Shown piece after piece: positions 44,875 to 54,127 of a DNA stretch of 64,000 nucleotides. Positions within the stretch are counted from its first letter, which is position 1; the number at the start of each line of letters is the position of its first letter. The notes under the pieces are model-generated. The model was not told the origin of the DNA, ran no database searches, and saw only the letters and a list, made by a program, of their open reading frames with translations. The translations under genes were made by a program, and so were the position numbers. The DNA comes from Cladopsammia gracilis. Taxonomy: Eukaryota > Cnidaria > Anthozoa > Scleractinia > Dendrophylliidae. The stretch is taken from contig JAJGOT010000196.1 of the NCBI GenBank assembly GCA_022457155.1, positions 682,001-746,000 on the forward strand. Direction: 5' to 3'.

Positions 44875-46907
44875 ATACTGGCATCAAAGAAATATTCCTC
44901 AGAAGTTTTGGGTTTTACAATTGTTGTGTACGTTTTTATCGCTTAGGTTCACGTATCAGAGAGTTCAAGCATTCCAGATCATTGCAGCGTTTTCGCTCTC
45001 AGTGACCCTAAAGATCTTGACTACCAGACTATATGCACTCACGATCACAGCGACGTTTGTGGTCAGTGCAATGGTCTTGCTGTTACAATAGAGGAAATAG
45101 AGAAAGCAATAGAGATGACGGCGATAGATCTTGAAGATCTTTCCAAATTAAAGGCCAAATGCACGACGAACTTGTCTTTATGGCTGGAAAGGCAAAACGT
45201 GATGTAAATGCCTGGAAATCGCATTTGTTGCGTTCAGTAAACCAGGATAAAGCAAGATTAGATATCCTCCAAGACCTGGATGACACATCAGTTCTACTTA
45301 TACAGGATTGGGCCATGAAATTTATTCCTCGAAAATACCATGAAAGCCAATCTGATTGGTTTGGAAAACGTGGGATTCCCTGGCACGTGACTGTGGCCAT
45401 GCGAAAGGGAAGTACCAGTTATGGAAAGTACGAAACCCTAACACTATGCCATGTGTTTAGAAGTTGTAGCCAAGATAGCTGTGCTGTGCTGTCTGTTATG
45501 TCTGACGTCCTCAAAGATTTGAAGGTCGTTATGCCACAGTTACAATGTGTGTACTACTGGCAAGACAATGCTGGTTGTTACCATTGCGGTAACACAATCA
45601 GCCTTGCACGCATAGTTGGAAAGCTACATGGCGTGACTGTGAAGCGCATAGATTTTTGTGACCCACAAGGTGGGAAGGGGGCCTGTGATAGGAAGTCTGC
45701 AGCTATAAAATCCCACATGAAGATTTACCTGAATTCCGGAAACAACATCGAAACGTCGGATGAAATGAAAGAAGCCATTTTGTCATCCGGTGGAATGTCG
45801 TCGGTGAGGGTTACTTCATGTGCACCCCCCACAGCTACAGCCTCTTTGAACGTCAAGCTTGAGGGAGTGAGTTCAATTTCAAATGTAGAGTACAATGACA
45901 AGGGTTTACGCGTTTGGAAGGCATACAGAATTGGCAAGGGAAAACTCATTCCTTGAGAGAAGCTGAATGTGTCTGAAAATTCAGAAATTCCATGTTTAAC
46001 TGACGTAAATAAGGAAGGTGTTACAGGGAATTTTACTCCCGTAAAATCCAAGCGTAAAGAAACTGTCCCAAGACAGGAAAGCGAGGAAGATGATTCCAGT
46101 GAAAGCTCGAGTGACGAAACAGAAACGGAAAAGCCCAATGCTCGTCTCTTTTGGTGCCCAGAAGAGGGATGTATCAAATGTTACCAACGTTACTCAAATC
46201 TGCAACAACACCTGGACACTGGGAAACACACCCGTGCTCTCGAACGAGAACCACTCCTAGACCAAGCCGTCTATGGATATGCAGAGAGACTAGAAGTTCA
46301 AACGGTGGGCGTCCCCTGTGTAAGAAATGTACAGGAAGTGTCAAAAGAAGTGCCACTACAGTCTACTCTCCCTATGGGCTGGGCATTGAGATCATCCCAG
46401 ATACGAAGAGCACGTTTTAATGCATGACAGAAAGAGTACCTAACAACAAAGTTCAATATTGGTGAGACCACGGGGCGTAAAGCTGATCCAGTTGTTGTTG
46501 CAAGAGATATGATACACACAAGAGGAAGTGACGGAGAACGATTATTCAGCAGCGATGAATTCCTTACCAGCCAACAAATAACCAGCTTTTTCAGTCGCCT
46601 TGCTGCTAAAAAGAGATTACTGGATACGGATGGCACAGACGAAAATGACGACGAGGCCGCAGAGTTCGAGAGTAGCCTTGAAGACCTCATTACAACATCC
46701 AATTGTGTTTGACTGCCATAATATCTGTGACCTATTAAAGCAAGGGAAACTGAACAAATTTGGCATACCAATGCTCAAGAGATTGTGCGAACACTTCGAT
46801 ATAGACGTCAGTGAGATAACAGTTAGACTTAAGAGGCCTTACGTTGACAAACTGTCCACGTTTTGTAGCAGTTGCTCATGTCAGCAGTAAATTAACATGA
46901 CCACGGG

Positions 46908-47025
46908 TCAATTCAATAAAACGTTTACAACAGTAATTTACAAGTGTAGCCATTGTTTCAGAGGTTGATAACAATAGCTACACTTGTAAATTACACTTGT
47001 AAAAGTTTTATCAAATTGATTCCAG
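46908..47025. mobile_element. Short palindromic MITE-like element
   Basis: GTAATTTACAAGTGTAGC and its complement GCTACACTTGTAAATTAC face each other, with outer parts (AATAAAAC/GTTTTAT) also paired. It lies just after the transposase stop. Confidence 0.7.
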
Positions 47026-47626
47026 GTCTCGAGTGATCTCCCTTCTCTGACGGGGATCATTTTGTTGGAAAATTATGCGATTTCTGTGTTTCGCAGTTTA
47101 CCTTAACATAGCTGAGAGCAATTAATTTTCTTTTAGGGGTAGACGAGCGACCAAAACTGACGCGGGGGCATACGAAATCGCCTGCCGCTCAGATACAAGT
47201 GGGAGGAAGTGGGAGCACATGGGAGGAAATGTTTGTGCGACTTGCGTGTTAGAAATCGCAAAGAGAAAGATGAGGCTAGTATCCGGTAACCCTTCCGGTT
47301 GAAAACATTTTAAACCGGCCACGCGCACAAACCGAGATCTTGTTTTCTTAGTTGTTCTCTTCAAAATATCAATAACATTCTTTATTAATATGATACTTAC
47401 GCAAAGTACACTAGAGAAGAATTAATGGCGCAACCAGTCTTCGCAAAATTAAACCGCGAGTGTGCATAAATTAACGTCAATATCGTCATCTTGGGGCCTT
47501 AATCGAACGTAACCCGGCACGCGAGCGCGCACGATATTCCCAGGAGATTTTCGTGCGCGCACACGTGATCACTTACTTGAATATCTGTGAGACAAATGAG
47601 GGACAAATGAGGGACTAGACTACTCT

Positions 47627-47757
47627 GGGGCCAGTTGCATAAAGCTTAACTTCGGACGTAAATGCTAACGTCTGACGTTAAAATAGTAACTTTGACTGGG
47701 CTGAACGCCCGACTGTTAGCTGTTAAGTCTGGTGTTAAGTTTTATGCAACTGGTCCC
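47627..47757. mobile_element. 131-bp palindromic MITE
   Basis: GGGGCCAGTTGCATAAAGCTTAAC-type left end pairs with the right end GTTTTATGCAACTGGTCCC. No coding content. No clear target duplication. Confidence 0.65.
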
Positions 47758-49136
47758 TGGTCTGTGGAACAAGGGAAAAAGCATACGGTGTATATGAAAC
47801 AGGATTTGCCAAAATTAGAACAGAAGCTAAGGAGATAAAAAACTCAAAACGTCAGTCCAATGAAGACCTCTGTTTTAGTCCCTTATAAGTTTCAACCCCA
47901 TGCCGGATGTTACACTTGGCAATGTTTCTTGCAACTTGTCTTACAATAAAATTGCAACACAAGTCATTTAGAATAAAAGAATCAAGTTGAATGGGCATGG
48001 AATTTGTTTGGGTATTATGACGACTATGAATACTAGAGTATTGTTTTATTGAGGAGCAATCAATTATCAATCAATTAACTTTATTTCAACACGGTAAAAC
48101 GGTTCAGTAAAACTGTTTTTCAGACATGCCGTGCAGGAGCCGTTATCAGTACTTTTGGTTACAGTATCTACCAAATAAAGCCACGACTTTTTCAGTTATT
48201 ATTGAGTCATCGAAACAAAAGTATTCCATGAAAAGAAGACTATTTTTCTGGCTGGCTGGCCAACATACCTCCCCCTGCACCCTTAACACCACCCCACCCC
48301 CACCCCGCCGCCTCCTCTCGCGCGTACTAATTTGCATATTCGCTGTCACGTAACGTACGTCAAGACAACAACAAGTGTGAATCTTTAACTTGTTACTTCT
48401 TCTGTCAATTATGGAGAAAAAAACAAAAGGAGAATATAGCAGAAAACGTCATAAAGCAGGTCAGGAACATTATAGAAAGCACTGATGCAGTTTAATATTG
48501 GCGGTTTGCCTTTCGTGCTAATTTGTTCGCTAGCCGTTTAAAGTAACTTGATCCTGCCAAACAACATTCCGGTGGAAATTCGTCAACTTTAACAACGTTT
48601 TGTGAAAATCTCAATGAAGAACCCAGCCTGGTTTTAAGGTATGAACTACAACAAGGTCTTAAGTAATGAAAGTCCAAGTTTGAGAAAATTTCGAGTTATA
48701 CCACATACTTAAACGTGTGTTTGACCTTTGGCATTATATTACAGAATTCGCTAGCTGCAAAACCATGCCGTTAATTTTAAATTGTTTGAATTTGCCAGAT
48801 ATTACTGGAACAACAAATTCACCGTATATTACATCAGAGAAAGATTGTCTTTCGATATAAAGTATTCCGATTTACCTACGCTTCTTCTTACACAAACGCG
48901 AACACATTAAAAAGTGATGATTTTACGGTTTTAAAATTCAATTATTTTTAGTTTACGCGGCTTGGATCGATTTTCCCAATTTTCTCAAAACATACGCGTT
49001 GCTAGAAAATATAAACTACACCACGTTACTTACCCACCTAAAGGTTAATTATGGACAAAATATGAAAAAATTCGATTTCCAAAGTTTCGCCAGAAAATTT
49101 GGAAATTGCTCGATTTTTCCTGACCGTCGCTCTTAA

Positions 49137-49557
49137 GAAGGCCAGACCCATCTTGTTTGAAAATGGGAGTTTCACCGCCTATTGTCCCAAAGGAGACAAT
49201 TTTTCCTTCGTTCCCGCTTTTTCTGCCAAACCCAATAGGACCTAATCGTCTGAGATCTACTCTCGGAAAGCGCCTTTTGAGCCAGTTCATGGCTTCATCG
49301 ACCCTAGATGCTTTTTCCGTTGCATCTAAGAAGTCGCCTTCAAGCAGAGGGATGTCCTCAGTATCAAATCCGCTCTGTTCGCGAGGCAGTGTATGCATTT
49401 CATGTTGTTCACCGCTATGATATGGGGTGGATGTGCCGCCCGGTTGAAAGGGTGTTGTTGTGTCTACTTCTTCTTCGTCGTCATCCTCGTGGTCTATGTC
49501 CCAGTCAAGCCCGGTATTTTCGTTCTGGCCAGGTATATCATATCCGCCTTCTGCCAT
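49137..49557 (-). pseudogene. Coiled-coil membrane protein, 5' part (interrupted gene)
   Basis: The ATG at 49,555-49,557 follows TATATTTATATACATC. The 140 encoded residues are acidic and Pro/Thr-rich at first (DHEDDDEEEVDTTTP), then contain MNWLKRRFPRVDLRRLGPIG and FGTIGGETPIFKQDGSG, a conserved block of this Polinton family. The gene continues at 38,933-39,908; the nested transposon begins exactly at the TTAA. Reading on into the transposon adds about 30 spurious residues before a stop. It is divergent from the capsid gene, sharing a TA-rich intergenic region of about 85 bases. Confidence 0.8.
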
Positions 49558-49574
49558 GATGTATATAAATATAA

Positions 49575-49627
<53 letters not shown>
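49575..49627. repeat. (TA)n microsatellite in the divergent promoter region
   Basis: More than 20 TA units lie between the divergent coiled-coil and capsid genes, where other Polinton genes have only a short TATATA motif. Confidence 0.9.
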
Positions 49628-49634
<7 letters not shown>

Positions 49635-49641
49635 TCTGGCT

Positions 49642-50930
49642 ATGGCCGTGCAACCAAATCTCCTCCCAACGAACGCAGAGAAGACTCTTGATGCTATGAA
49701 AGCAGAGCGCACCGTAAAGCGCATCACATTTGATCGCTCTACAGCCAAGCCCGGCGAGACCCTGTACGTTTCGGTGCCCAAGCTCAACTAACATGAGGTT
49801 ATCGTGTCGGGCTCGCTTGCCTTGCTCTTTAACATCGACCTTGCCGGCGGCCACGCAAACAACTATCTTGTACAAAATGTCTCCAGAGCACTAGTTGACA
49901 GGCTCGTTGTGAAGTTTGCCGCCACCACTGTACAGGACACCGTTGGGTATGATATTTACAAAATCTTTGAGGACCTTTTCCTTTCTGTTGACAAGAGAGA
50001 CAACATGCTACCCGAAGGCATCCAGAGTTTAGATTTATGCAAGATCCGCTCTAATGCCGGCGACAAGAAGACCTCTGGCGTGGATGCGGAAAACAAGCTG
50101 GAGACCATTACAACAAACAACAAACAAACATTTACAAAAATAAATACCGCATCAATCTTGACCACCAGATTCTAACAGACCACGGCGTCATGTACCCACA
50201 GCGTCATGTAACCACAGGCACTCTACAACGATTTGATATTCGAAATTACGCTTGCCCCTGCTTCTCAAGTTGTCAAGGGTTCGGATACAAGCAAGCTTGT
50301 CTACAAGTTGACAAATATCCAGCTTGAGTACGAGAAAATCCGAAGTAAGCAGCTGGCTGGCGCGGCAGCAAGTGTATATTCTAGCGTAAAGGAGTTTGCC
50401 TACGACCATATCATGCGAGAGGAAGTGGTTCCCTTCTCGAGGGTTCAGACGCACGGCTGAATCTCAGGGTGAACCCGCAGCGCAGGTCACTGAAAGCCAT
50501 CCTTCTACTACTCATAGAACCCTACACAGCAGGAGCCAGGGACTCAGAAAAATACTTCAACCCAGACATAACCAAGGTGAATGTAACCATCAACGGCTCC
50601 CCCAACAGGATTTACAACGAAGGAATCAACGGGACCGACACGTGGAAGGAGGTCAGCCGACTCTTCAAAAAGAGTGGTGACGGCAGGCCAAACATGAATG
50701 TAACCAAATATCTCACGGGCAACAAGTTCGGGCTCTTTATCGACCTTCGGTCCATGGCTGATACAACCCTACATGGCAACGGTCAACGCCTCGTCAACAC
50801 AAAGGACGGCGTACATATTGAGATCGAAAGGACAACCTCCGGCTCGGGAAACGTGCACTGCCACATCTACACCATCAGCGACTCACAGATGAACATCGTG
50901 GACAGACAGCTGCGGGCTGTTCAGTACTAG
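49642..50930 (+). pseudogene. Double jelly-roll major capsid protein
   Basis: The ATG at 49,642 begins MAVQPNLLPTNAEKTLDAMK. Later blocks, typical of Polinton capsid proteins, include HANNYLVQNVSRALVDRLVV, DIYKIFEDLFLSVDKRDNML, KIRSNAGDKKTSG, LIFEITLAPASQVVKGSD, LKAILLLLIEPYTAGARDSE, FGLFIDLRSMADTTLHGNG and a C-terminal SDSQMNIVDRQL. It would form the hexameric capsomers of an icosahedral particle. Breaks: in-frame TAA at 49,789, a frameshift near 50,120, a 16-base tandem duplication at about 50,187-50,218, and a frameshift near 50,430. The packaging ATPase starts 12 bases after its stop. Confidence 0.88.
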
Positions 50931-50941
50931 ATATATATATA

Positions 50942-51541
50942 ATGGACCCACGAAAGCTGCCATTCAATGCACTAATTATCGGACCGACTAACTCTGGCAA
51001 AACACAATATCTTCTGAATCAGCTACGCGGCCCATTCAGGGGTAAGTTTGACTATATCGTTCTATTGTGCCCCACCTTTGTCCACAACAAGACATATGAT
51101 GGCTTCGTGGACAAGGAGCCACGCATTTTCGTGATAGACTGTCAGCAGCATGAGATTGAAATATGGTTAACTTTAGCCAGTTATTACTTCAACGGGACAA
51201 ACACGCTCTTTGTGCTCGATGACTGTGCTGCTTCGACGGATGTGAAAGGCCGCACGAGTCAACTTGTGAAACTAGGCTTCAGTGCTCGCCATAGTGGCTT
51301 GTCAGTGTGGGTGCTAACCCAACAGTTAACCAGCATTGCGAAACCCTTTAGGGAAAACGTCGCAGCGATCGTGCTTTTTTACACCCCATCAGGAAAAACA
51401 ATGAAGGCTATCTTCGATGACTATGCCGGTGAGCTCTCACACGAGGAGTACAAAGAGTTCATTGCAAAATTAAAGGGGCACAAGTTTTCTCACCTAGTCT
51501 TCTCTCTGCGACATCCCTATGGGATAGAAGTGAAAATGTAA
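50942..51541 (+). CDS. FtsK/HerA-type genome packaging ATPase
   Basis: An intact 199-residue protein with Walker A GPTNSGKT (residues 14-21), Walker B LFVLDDCA (about 95-102), a LTQQL sensor-like Gln motif, and an Arg-rich end. This matches the A32-like ATPases that pump DNA into capsids of Polintons, virophages and large DNA viruses. It follows the capsid gene directly, with a short TATATATATA before the ATG. It is one of few large Polinton genes here without a break. Confidence 0.92.
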   Translation: MDPRKLPFNALIIGPTNSGKTQYLLNQLRGPFRGKFDYIVLLCPTFVHNKTYDGFVDKEPRIFVIDCQQHEIEIWLTLASYYFNGTNTLFVLDDCAASTDVKGRTSQLVKLGFSARHSGLSVWVLTQQLTSIAKPFRENVAAIVLFYTPSGKTMKAIFDDYAGELSHEEYKEFIAKLKGHKFSHLVFSLRHPYGIEVKM

Positions 51542-51563
51542 AAACATATATATACACTGAACC

Positions 51564-51799
51564 ATGAACACATCAACCAGTATCCACAAGCTCACGGTCT
51601 TTTCACAGCTTCTGGGTGAATTGCAGAGTCATGCGGAGGTGATGCAAATATAGATAATCAAAGCCGCTGACGCGGACGATCTGCGCCTCATGCTTCTTAG
51701 CCGCTATCCTTTGAAACTCACTGTGTGCCCAGACACCATGACAGCGCTTATACGTGAGGTTGAAAGTCTTTTGCCTGACATCAAGAGAATAATTGAAAA

Positions 51800-51803
<4 letters not shown>
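51564..51803 (+). pseudogene. Small 79-residue protein with one stop
   Basis: ATG at 51,564, 10 bases after TATATATACA. The frame reads MNTSTSIHKLTVFSQLLGEL, is cut by TAG at 51,651, and continues as a helical ADADDLRLMLLSRYPLKL segment to TAA at 51,803. Position and promoter motif make it a real Polinton gene; no family is recognised. Confidence 0.6.
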
Positions 51804-51885
<82 letters not shown>

Positions 51886-51886
51886 G
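51804..51886. repeat. Long (TA)n microsatellite at a Polinton promoter
   Basis: About 40 TA units, ending a few bases before the start codon at 51,889. The normal short TATATA promoter motif has apparently expanded. Confidence 0.95.
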
Positions 51887-51888
51887 CA

Positions 51889-52485
51889 ATGGCAACAAAC
51901 CACCCAGAAGACGTGGCCGTAATGAATGAAATCATGCAGATGCTAGAGTCAGGCCCTGATACCTCCTTGCCATCAGCGATTCTTGAAGTCTTAACAGGTA
52001 ATGATACTTCTGCTCAACGCGAGAAACTGGCAGTCCTTGTTTCAACCGGCAAATCAAAAGAAGCCATCGTGACCCAGCTCACACACGAGCAGGTGAAGCG
52101 CCTGACGGATAAAGAGGTTGAAAAGTTTTACAAAAGGTATGAAGCCTATGTTGGCAACAAGACGACCGAGTCTCTGATTGACAGCGTTATAATGCTCGTA
52201 ACCAAAGGCACCGGCATGGTTGTTAAGATTGACGACGTGGAGGCGTTTCTGAAAGAACTCAAAAATGACTACATGATTCAACATGAACTGTCAACTCTTG
52301 CTGGAAACCTTGCACTGAGATGTGGGCGATTCTTGGCCTTGGCCAATGCTGTTTTGATCACTACAAAACACATCGACTTCAAAAAGGAGCCAGAAGAGTT
52401 GCCCCCTCAACCTTCTCCACCGGTACACCCAAGCAGAGATGGTAAAGGTTATCCACTCGAGAGTTTTGATGAAGTTGACACATAA
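51889..52485 (+). CDS. Conserved helical Polinton protein, unknown
   Basis: A 198-residue intact frame. I start it at the ATG at 51,889 after the TA run, not inside it. It is mostly helical, with EAIVTQLTHEQVKRLTDKEV, then VGNKTTESLIDSVIMLVTKG and a moderately hydrophobic LALRCGRFLALANAVLITTK near the end, followed by a Pro-rich tail. Similar proteins accompany capsid genes in cnidarian Polintons; a virion or membrane role is inferred. It lies on the same strand in the late-gene cluster. Confidence 0.7.
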   Translation: MATNHPEDVAVMNEIMQMLESGPDTSLPSAILEVLTGNDTSAQREKLAVLVSTGKSKEAIVTQLTHEQVKRLTDKEVEKFYKRYEAYVGNKTTESLIDSVIMLVTKGTGMVVKIDDVEAFLKELKNDYMIQHELSTLAGNLALRCGRFLALANAVLITTKHIDFKKEPEELPPQPSPPVHPSRDGKGYPLESFDEVDT

Positions 52486-52575
52486 TCTGAAAGGAACCAC
52501 GAAGGAACCTGACAGGAACCACGAAGGAATCTTGTAGGTTTAACATAAAAAATATACATATATATATATATATAC

Positions 52576-53015
52576 ATGATGGCACAACCACTCGAGACGG
52601 TACCTGAAGAAACAGTCGCGCCAGCAGCACCCACAACCAACACGCACGTTACCTCTGATACCCCAAAGACTGCTCCAGCTAAAAACCCTGGTCGTGTTGC
52701 TTCTGGCAAAAGGTTTGCTGAACGCAACCGCCTGGCAAGAGAGGCAAAAAACAAGCACAAGCTTCTAAAGCAACAAACGCCCCCGACACAAACTCGGCAC
52801 CCCAAAACTCGACCAATGAAGAAGCTAGCAGCAACTCTGGTTTCTGGATTCTAACGGTTGTCGGGGTGATTATATCCGCTTGGGGCGTCTATTACCAACG
52901 CGAGGCCATTATGAATACACTTAGGCGCAACCAAGCCCCGACCCCTGCGCCTGTAGAGGTGAATGAAGTTCAAACTCCAGCACCCCCAAGGCGGAGAATA
53001 CATGAGATGGAGTAA
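52576..53015 (+). pseudogene. Basic single-pass membrane protein, frameshifted
   Basis: ATG at 52,576 (or 52,579), right after a TATATATATATAC run. The first part is Pro/Thr-rich and then basic (GRVASGKRFAERNRLAREAK). The frame then slips between about 52,760 and 52,800 into one that encodes SGFWILTVVGVIISAWGVYY, a membrane helix, and a Pro-rich tail ending HEME before TAA at 53,013-53,015. A small basic protein with one membrane helix is a recurrent gene at this place in related elements. Confidence 0.65.
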
Positions 53016-53038
53016 AAAAAATCTTATATATACTGACC

Positions 53039-53398
53039 ATGGGTTTCTTCCGGAATGTGTTTGATGCTGCTCTAATCGGAAGCGCGATTGTTATTTGGTA
53101 TGAATGTTCCATGACCTCCTTTGCAGCAGTTTACGCCTTGTTAAGGAACAGGCACAACGAGCCAGAGCCAGAGCCAGAGACTGAGGCCGAGCCAGAGCCT
53201 GAGGCCAAGTCCGAGTCCGAACTCGAGGCCCTACTCCGAGAGTACGCGGCCCGACTCAGAGCGGCCGAGGGCCTACTCCGGAGGAACAAGGTCCGAGTCC
53301 TAAGGGGCGAGGTCCGAATCCAAGGGGGCGAGGTCCGAGTCCTAAGTAGCGAGACCCGACTCCGAGAGGCCGAGACCGAGGATACGACAAAGGCATAA
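53039..53398 (+). CDS. Small membrane protein with Glu-rich and repeat-rich tail
   Basis: A 119-residue frame. The N-terminus has hydrophobic segments (AALIGSAIVIWYECSM; FAAVYALL). Next come EP repeats and a charged tail with imperfect repeats of the type RVLRGEV/RIQGGEV/RVLSSET. The start follows TATATACTGACC. The tail repeats look slippage-prone and may vary between copies. Function unknown. Confidence 0.6.
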   Translation: MGFFRNVFDAALIGSAIVIWYECSMTSFAAVYALLRNRHNEPEPEPETEAEPEPEAKSESELEALLREYAARLRAAEGLLRRNKVRVLRGEVRIQGGEVRVLSSETRLREAETEDTTKA

Positions 53399-53448
53399 AA
53401 GGTTCTGTCAGAAAAATAAAAAGCATTTATATATACTGCACACAAAAC

Positions 53449-53670
53449 ATGGCTGACAACAAGCTCGTGAAATCTGTTCTCGATGCAGCCACAATCACTG
53501 GCCTTGTCGCAGGTATTGGCTGGGTTGGCAAAAAGATCATCAAAGAAAATCTCACGGCCGACCCCAGCTCGAATCTCATGAACTACGTGAAGTTCACTGC
53601 CGTCATGGCTGGGAGCATTGCGCTCAAGAAATACCTCGAGGACCAAAAGATCCTCCCTGCCTCAATGTAA
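53449..53670 (+). CDS. Small 73-residue membrane protein
   Basis: ATG after TATATACTGCACACAAAAC. It has two amphipathic to hydrophobic segments, AATITGLVAGIGWVGKKIIK and VKFTAVMAGSIALKKYLED. Near-identical short proteins recur in other invertebrate Polintons as far as I recall, so it is a real gene. A minor virion membrane component is possible. Confidence 0.7.
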   Translation: MADNKLVKSVLDAATITGLVAGIGWVGKKIIKENLTADPSSNLMNYVKFTAVMAGSIALKKYLEDQKILPASM

Positions 53671-53685
53671 ATCATATATATAGCA

Positions 53686-54114
53686 ATGGCCTCGATCACT
53701 ATTATGGTTGGTCGAGCAATTTTGAATGCTGCCGCTTTTACTGGGGGCAATTATCTCGCAAAATACTTATCCGGCGACAACGGACAAGCCGCTCTGGATG
53801 AGAAGATCAGACACGACAAGGCGTTAGAGGCCTATCAAGCGGCCTACGCTAAATATCAGAAAGACCGCACAAAGCTCCTCGACTGGATTGCCAGCAATGA
53901 TCGGATCAAAGATCAAGCGAAACACAACTTTCAAGACACTGACCAAGCTCTGGTGCTCTACAACCAAACACATCGGGAGCGGCAAATAACACTCCCCAAA
54001 GAGCCCGAGTTCTCTGACTTCTATAAACCAGGCCCACAGCAGAGGCAAGGCGAACTCTTGTTTATCGGCACTGGCGCACTCGCCCTTGGCTATGCAGCGT
54101 TTCGCTTTCTGTAA
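53686..54114 (+). CDS. 142-residue protein with terminal hydrophobic segments
   Basis: ATG after ATATATATAGCA. The N-terminus is hydrophobic (VGRAILNAAAFTGGNYLAKY), the middle is a charged helix (KALEAYQAAYAKYQKDRTKL), and the C-terminus has GTGALALGYAAFRFL. It is intact and only 15 bases from the previous stop. It is the last small late gene before the integrase. Function unknown. Confidence 0.7.
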   Translation: MASITIMVGRAILNAAAFTGGNYLAKYLSGDNGQAALDEKIRHDKALEAYQAAYAKYQKDRTKLLDWIASNDRIKDQAKHNFQDTDQALVLYNQTHRERQITLPKEPEFSDFYKPGPQQRQGELLFIGTGALALGYAAFRFL

Positions 54115-54127
54115 AACACATATGTAT

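Larger units (their letters stand above)
40982..46890 (+). pseudogene. Intron-containing DDE-like/C2H2 transposase, broken
   Basis: Exon 1 (40,982-about 41,391) has a zinc-like ICPRHRSSLGIGWRRGSNK region and ends at a CAG|GTATGC donor. Exon 2 (to 41,948, donor GTAAGT) has VCRNCRLNLREL. Exon 3 is 43,102-44,130, with clean acceptor and donor. Exon 4 is 44,947-46,890, with a Cys/His block, the DDE-like core (WAMKFIP, YYWQDNAGCYHCGNTI, DFCDPQGGKGACDRK), a C2H2 finger (FWCPEEGCIKCYQRYSNLQQ and two His) and a final DEFLTSQQITSFFSRLAAK region. Breaks: frameshifts near 41,322, 45,157 and 46,690; TGA stops at 45,954 and 46,425. The exon 2 acceptor is unclear. Many similar multi-copy genes exist in cnidarians and molluscs. 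Confidence 0.75.
46891..49132. other. 3' noncoding part of the nested transposon
   Basis: Apart from the small inverted-repeat elements listed, I see no gene between the transposase stop and the right terminal repeat. Confidence 0.5.
39909..49136 (+). mobile_element. TTAA-flanked DNA transposon nested in the Polinton
   Basis: The element is 39,913-49,132 (9,220 bp). Ends GAGCGACGGTCAGGAAA and the complement TTTCCTGACCGTCGCTC match for about 26 bases with one mismatch. TTAA lies outside both ends (39,909-39,912; 49,133-49,136). It carries one spliced gene on the plus strand with a DDE-like core and a C2H2 finger. TTAA targets occur in piggyBac, Kolobok and Sola3 elements; the protein is not piggyBac-like, so Kolobok- or Sola3-related is the best guess. 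Confidence 0.85.

Noticed and set aside
45725..46177. 150-codon minus-strand frame
   Set aside because: Antisense of the nested transposase.
38933..49557. Two separate coiled-coil and acidic protein genes
   Set aside because: The parts are continuous in frame across a TTAA-flanked transposon, so they are one interrupted gene.
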